Part shown: positions 61,438 through 64,000 of the stretch, in pieces
Numbering within the stretch: the stretch's first letter is position 1
Layout: each line of letters opens with the position of its first letter
Assembly (NCBI GenBank): GCA_965279565.1
Contig: OZ257249.1
Span: 1,984,001 to 2,048,000 of the forward strand
DNA length: 64,000 nt
Direction: 5' to 3'
Origin: Tagaea sp965279565
GTDB lineage: Bacteria; Pseudomonadota; Alphaproteobacteria; CACIAM-22H2
The notes under the pieces: model-generated
The model's input: the letters and a program-made list of their open reading frames with translations, nothing else
Told to the model about the DNA's origin: nothing
The model's database searches: none
Made by a program: the position numbers and the translations under genes

Positions 61438-62340
61438 ATGTCCAACCGACTGTTCGGCGACGACCGCCTCGCCGGCAAGCTGCATGTCAGCTTCGAGTTC
61501 TTCCCGCCGAAGAACGAGGAGATGGATAAGCAGCTGTGGACCTCGCTCGAACGGCTCGCGCCCATGGGGCCGCGCTTCGTGTCGGTCACCTACGGGGCCG
61601 GCGGCACCACGCGCGAGCGCACGCATGCGGTCGTCAAGCGCATCGCGCAGGAGACCAAGATAAAGCCGGCGGCACACCTGACCTGCGTCGCCGCCACGCG
61701 CGCCGAGATCGACGACGTCGTGCGCGCCTACTGGGAAGCCGGCGTGCGCCACATCGTGGCGCTGCGCGGCGATCCGCCGGCCGGCCAGACGCGCTACACC
61801 CCGCATCCCGGCGGCTATGCCTATGCCAACGATCTCGTCGCGGGTATCCGCAAGATCGGTGATTTCGAGATCTCGGTCGGCGCGTATCCCGAAGCGCATC
61901 CCGATGCACCTTCGCCAGAGGCGGATCTCGAATATCTGAAGGCGAAGCTCGACGCCGGCGCCACGCGCGCGATCACGCAGTATTTCTTCGATACCGACGT
62001 CTATCTGCGTTACCGCGACCGCTGTGCTGCGCGCGGCATCCATGCCGAGATCGTGCCCGGCATCCTGCCGGTGACGAATTTCGGCCAGGTCGTGAAGTTC
62101 TCGAAGATGTGCGGCGCTTCGGTGCCGCTGTGGCTTGCCCACTTGTTCGAAGGGCTCGACAACGACCCCGACACGCGCCGCCTCGTCGCCGCGATGGTCG
62201 CGGCCGAGCAGTGCCGCCGGCTCCAGGCGCACGGCGTGTCGACCTTCCATTTCTACACGCTGAACCGCGCCGATCTCGCCTACTCGATCTGCCACGTGCT
62301 GGGCCTGAGGCCCGTCGCGAACGCCGCCAAGGCGGCCTGA
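61438..62340 (+). CDS. metF: Methylenetetrahydrofolate reductase MetF
   Basis: A 300-residue TIM-barrel flavoprotein that makes 5-methyl-THF for methionine synthesis. It has FEFFPPKNEEMDKQLW, VTYGAGGTTRERTHAVVKRI, HIVALRGDPP and YFFDTDVYLRYRDRC. Length is normal. AAGGAAG precedes the ATG. The 20-base gap to the regulator and 13-base gap to metH suggest one operon. Confidence 0.95.
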   Translation: MSNRLFGDDRLAGKLHVSFEFFPPKNEEMDKQLWTSLERLAPMGPRFVSVTYGAGGTTRERTHAVVKRIAQETKIKPAAHLTCVAATRAEIDDVVRAYWEAGVRHIVALRGDPPAGQTRYTPHPGGYAYANDLVAGIRKIGDFEISVGAYPEAHPDAPSPEADLEYLKAKLDAGATRAITQYFFDTDVYLRYRDRCAARGIHAEIVPGILPVTNFGQVVKFSKMCGASVPLWLAHLFEGLDNDPDTRRLVAAMVAAEQCRRLQAHGVSTFHFYTLNRADLAYSICHVLGLRPVANAAKAA

Positions 62341-62353
62341 AGGAACGAACGCC

Positions 62354-64000
62354 ATGCGCCCCCATTTTCTCGATACCCTCAAGGATCGCGTCCTGCTGTG
62401 CGATGGCGGTACTGGCAGCCGCGTGCAGGCGATGACGCTCGATGTCGAGCGCGACTACTGGGGCAAGGAGAACTGCACCGAGGTGCTCGTTCTCTCGCGC
62501 CCGGACCTGGTCCGTTCGATCGCGCGCTCGTATCTCGAGGCGGGCTCGGACGTCGTGCAGACGAACACGTTCGGCGGATCGCCGATCACGCTTGCGGAGT
62601 TCGATCTCCAGGACAAGGCGCACGAGATCAACAAGCTTGCGGTCGAGTACGCGCGCGAGGAGGCCGAGGCCTTCGCCAAGAAGGACGGCAATCCGCGTTT
62701 CGTGCTGGGCTCGATCGGGCCGGGCACCAAGCTGCCCACGCTTGGCCATATCGACTACCAGAGCCTCGAGGACGCGCTGTTCGTGCAGGCGCGCGGGCTG
62801 GTCGACGGGGGCTGCGACGGCATCCTGATCGAGACCTGCCAGGATCCGCTGCAGATCAAGGCCGCGATCAACGGTGCGAAACGCGCGCGCGCCGAGTACG
62901 GCCGCGATGTGCCGCTGATGGTGCAGGTGACGATCGAGACGACCGGCACGCTGCTGGTGGGTGCCGACATCGCCGCGGCCGCGACCATCATCCACGCGAT
63001 GGACGTGCATTCGATCGGCCTCAACTGTGCGACGGGTCCGCAGGAGATGGCCGAGCACGTCAAGTGGGTGGCCGAGAACTGGACCGGCATGATCACCGTG
63101 CAGCCCAACGCGGGCCTGCCCGAGCTGGTCGACGGCAAGACGCACTATCCGCTGGCCCCCGACGCGATGGCCAAGTGGATCGAACGCTTCGTCGCCGAAG
63201 ACGGCATCAACATGGTCGGCGGCTGCTGCGGCACCGACATCGGGCATATCGCCGCACTCGACGCCATGCTGCGCCGGCGTGCAGGCTCCGGCGCGCATCG
63301 TCCCGCACCCAAGGCGCGCAAGTCCGTCTGGGTCCCGTCGGTCGCGTCGCTCTACCACCAGGTGCCGTTGCGCCAGGAGAACGCGTATTTCTCGATCGGC
63401 GAGCGTTGCAACGCCAACGGCTCGCGCGCCTGGCGCAAGTTCCAGGAAGAGGGCAACTGGGAAGGCTGCCTCGACATGGCGCGCGAGCAGGTCCGCGAGG
63501 GCTCGAACGCGCTCGACGTGTGCACCGCCTTCGTCGGCCGCGACGAGGTGAAGGAGATGGGCGAAGTCATCAGCCGTTTCCGCGGCTCGGTGACGGCACC
63601 GCTCGTCGTCGATTCGACCGAACTGATCGTGCTGGAAAGCGCGCTCAAGCTCTATGGCGGCAAGGCGATCCTCAACTCGATCAATTTCGAGGACGGCGAG
63701 GAGCCGGGCGAGAAGCGCATGGAGCTGGCGCGCCGCTTCGGTGCCGCCGTCATCGCGCTGACGATCGACGAGACCGGCATGGCGAAGGACATGAAGACCA
63801 AGCTCGCCATCGCGCATCGCCTGCGCGATTTCGCGTGCGGCCGCTTCGGCCTGCCTGAATCCGACCTGATGATCGATCCGCTGACCTTCACGGTGGCCAC
63901 CGGCAACGAGGACGACCGCCGGCTTGCGGTCGAAACGCTCGACGGCATCGAGGCGATCGCGCGCGAGCTGCCGGCCTGCCAGATCGTGCTCGGCCTGTCG
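62354..64000 (+). CDS. metH: Methionine synthase MetH, 5' portion (runs off the window)
   Basis: The first 549 codons of a B12-dependent methionine synthase. Residues 1-320 form the homocysteine methyltransferase barrel with the zinc ligands in IGLNCATGP and MVGGCCGTDIGH. A linker follows, then the pterin-binding domain from about 345 (FSIGERCNANGSRAWRKFQE, REGSNALDVCTAFVGRDEV, ILNSINFEDGEEPGEKR). The reading frame is open to base 64000, so the cobalamin-binding and activation domains, if present, are outside. The gene begins 13 bases after metF. Confidence 0.95.
   Translation, partial: MRPHFLDTLKDRVLLCDGGTGSRVQAMTLDVERDYWGKENCTEVLVLSRPDLVRSIARSYLEAGSDVVQTNTFGGSPITLAEFDLQDKAHEINKLAVEYAREEAEAFAKKDGNPRFVLGSIGPGTKLPTLGHIDYQSLEDALFVQARGLVDGGCDGILIETCQDPLQIKAAINGAKRARAEYGRDVPLMVQVTIETTGTLLVGADIAAAATIIHAMDVHSIGLNCATGPQEMAEHVKWVAENWTGMITVQPNAGLPELVDGKTHYPLAPDAMAKWIERFVAEDGINMVGGCCGTDIGHIAALDAMLRRRAGSGAHRPAPKARKSVWVPSVASLYHQVPLRQENAYFSIGERCNANGSRAWRKFQEEGNWEGCLDMAREQVREGSNALDVCTAFVGRDEVKEMGEVISRFRGSVTAPLVVDSTELIVLESALKLYGGKAILNSINFEDGEEPGEKRMELARRFGAAVIALTIDETGMAKDMKTKLAIAHRLRDFACGRFGLPESDLMIDPLTFTVATGNEDDRRLAVETLDGIEAIARELPACQIVLGLS

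Overview
The window looks like a chromosomal segment of a high-GC alphaproteobacterium. Lines counted by hand outside the islet run near 63% G+C. Markers for this placement are the yqeY-dnaG-rpoD block, an Irr/Fur-era haem operon headed by hemP, an ArsR-methyltransferase gene before metF and metH, and many TauD, GntR and ABC importer genes. A Rhodospirillales-type bacterium is the best guess, but no rRNA gene is present to test it. Almost every gene is chromosomal housekeeping, transport or stress physiology. I see no prophage, CRISPR array or insertion sequence.

Layout. 1-5500: chromate resistance (ChrB C-terminal domain protein, ChrA), an RNHCP zinc-ribbon protein, two tandem CitMHS/NhaD-like antiporters on the minus strand and a small GIY-YIG-like protein. 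5468-7441: a chemoreceptor carrying a C-terminal PilZ domain. 7561-14413 (minus): a complete haem acquisition operon in the order hemP, TonB-dependent receptor, tonB, hmuS, hmuT, hmuU, hmuV, with a Fur-like site upstream. 14510-20385: a MetX-like hydrolase, then a TauD dioxygenase, GntR/FadR regulator, solute-binding protein and two permeases forming an importer without its own ATPase.

20566-24790 is the anomaly. A decayed GGDEF-domain tail is followed by an A+T-rich islet holding one large KAP-family P-loop NTPase of 1188 residues. Copies of an 11-bp GTCAACAAGC-type motif lie on both sides of the gene. This is the best candidate here for an undescribed, possibly anti-phage, system.

24812-42510: Lrp, an ELM1-family protein, thioredoxin reductase, LysR, a structured small-RNA candidate with a strong terminator, a YHS protein, then a putrescine-type aminotransferase and a full polyamine-type ABC importer on the minus strand. 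There follow a MarR-GNAT fusion with a likely autoregulatory operator, a 2OG oxygenase, a 643-residue protein of unknown function, MsrP with a TPR protein, a DUF2817 protein, yqeY and a glutathione transferase. 42620-46635: dnaG and rpoD. 46648-48687: aldose 1-epimerase, a tRNA with CAU anticodon and an SMP-30 family protein.

48645-55724: a carbon-uptake regulon built around a VC_2705-type sodium:solute symporter and its DUF4212 small subunit, with small membrane proteins, a CBS-DUF294 protein and a membrane-bound PAS-exonuclease. 55773-60158: a CobW-type metallochaperone, EttA, MlaC and an MlaA that lacks a lipobox. 60458-64000: an ArsR-SAM methyltransferase regulator, metF and the first 549 codons of metH, which runs off the window.
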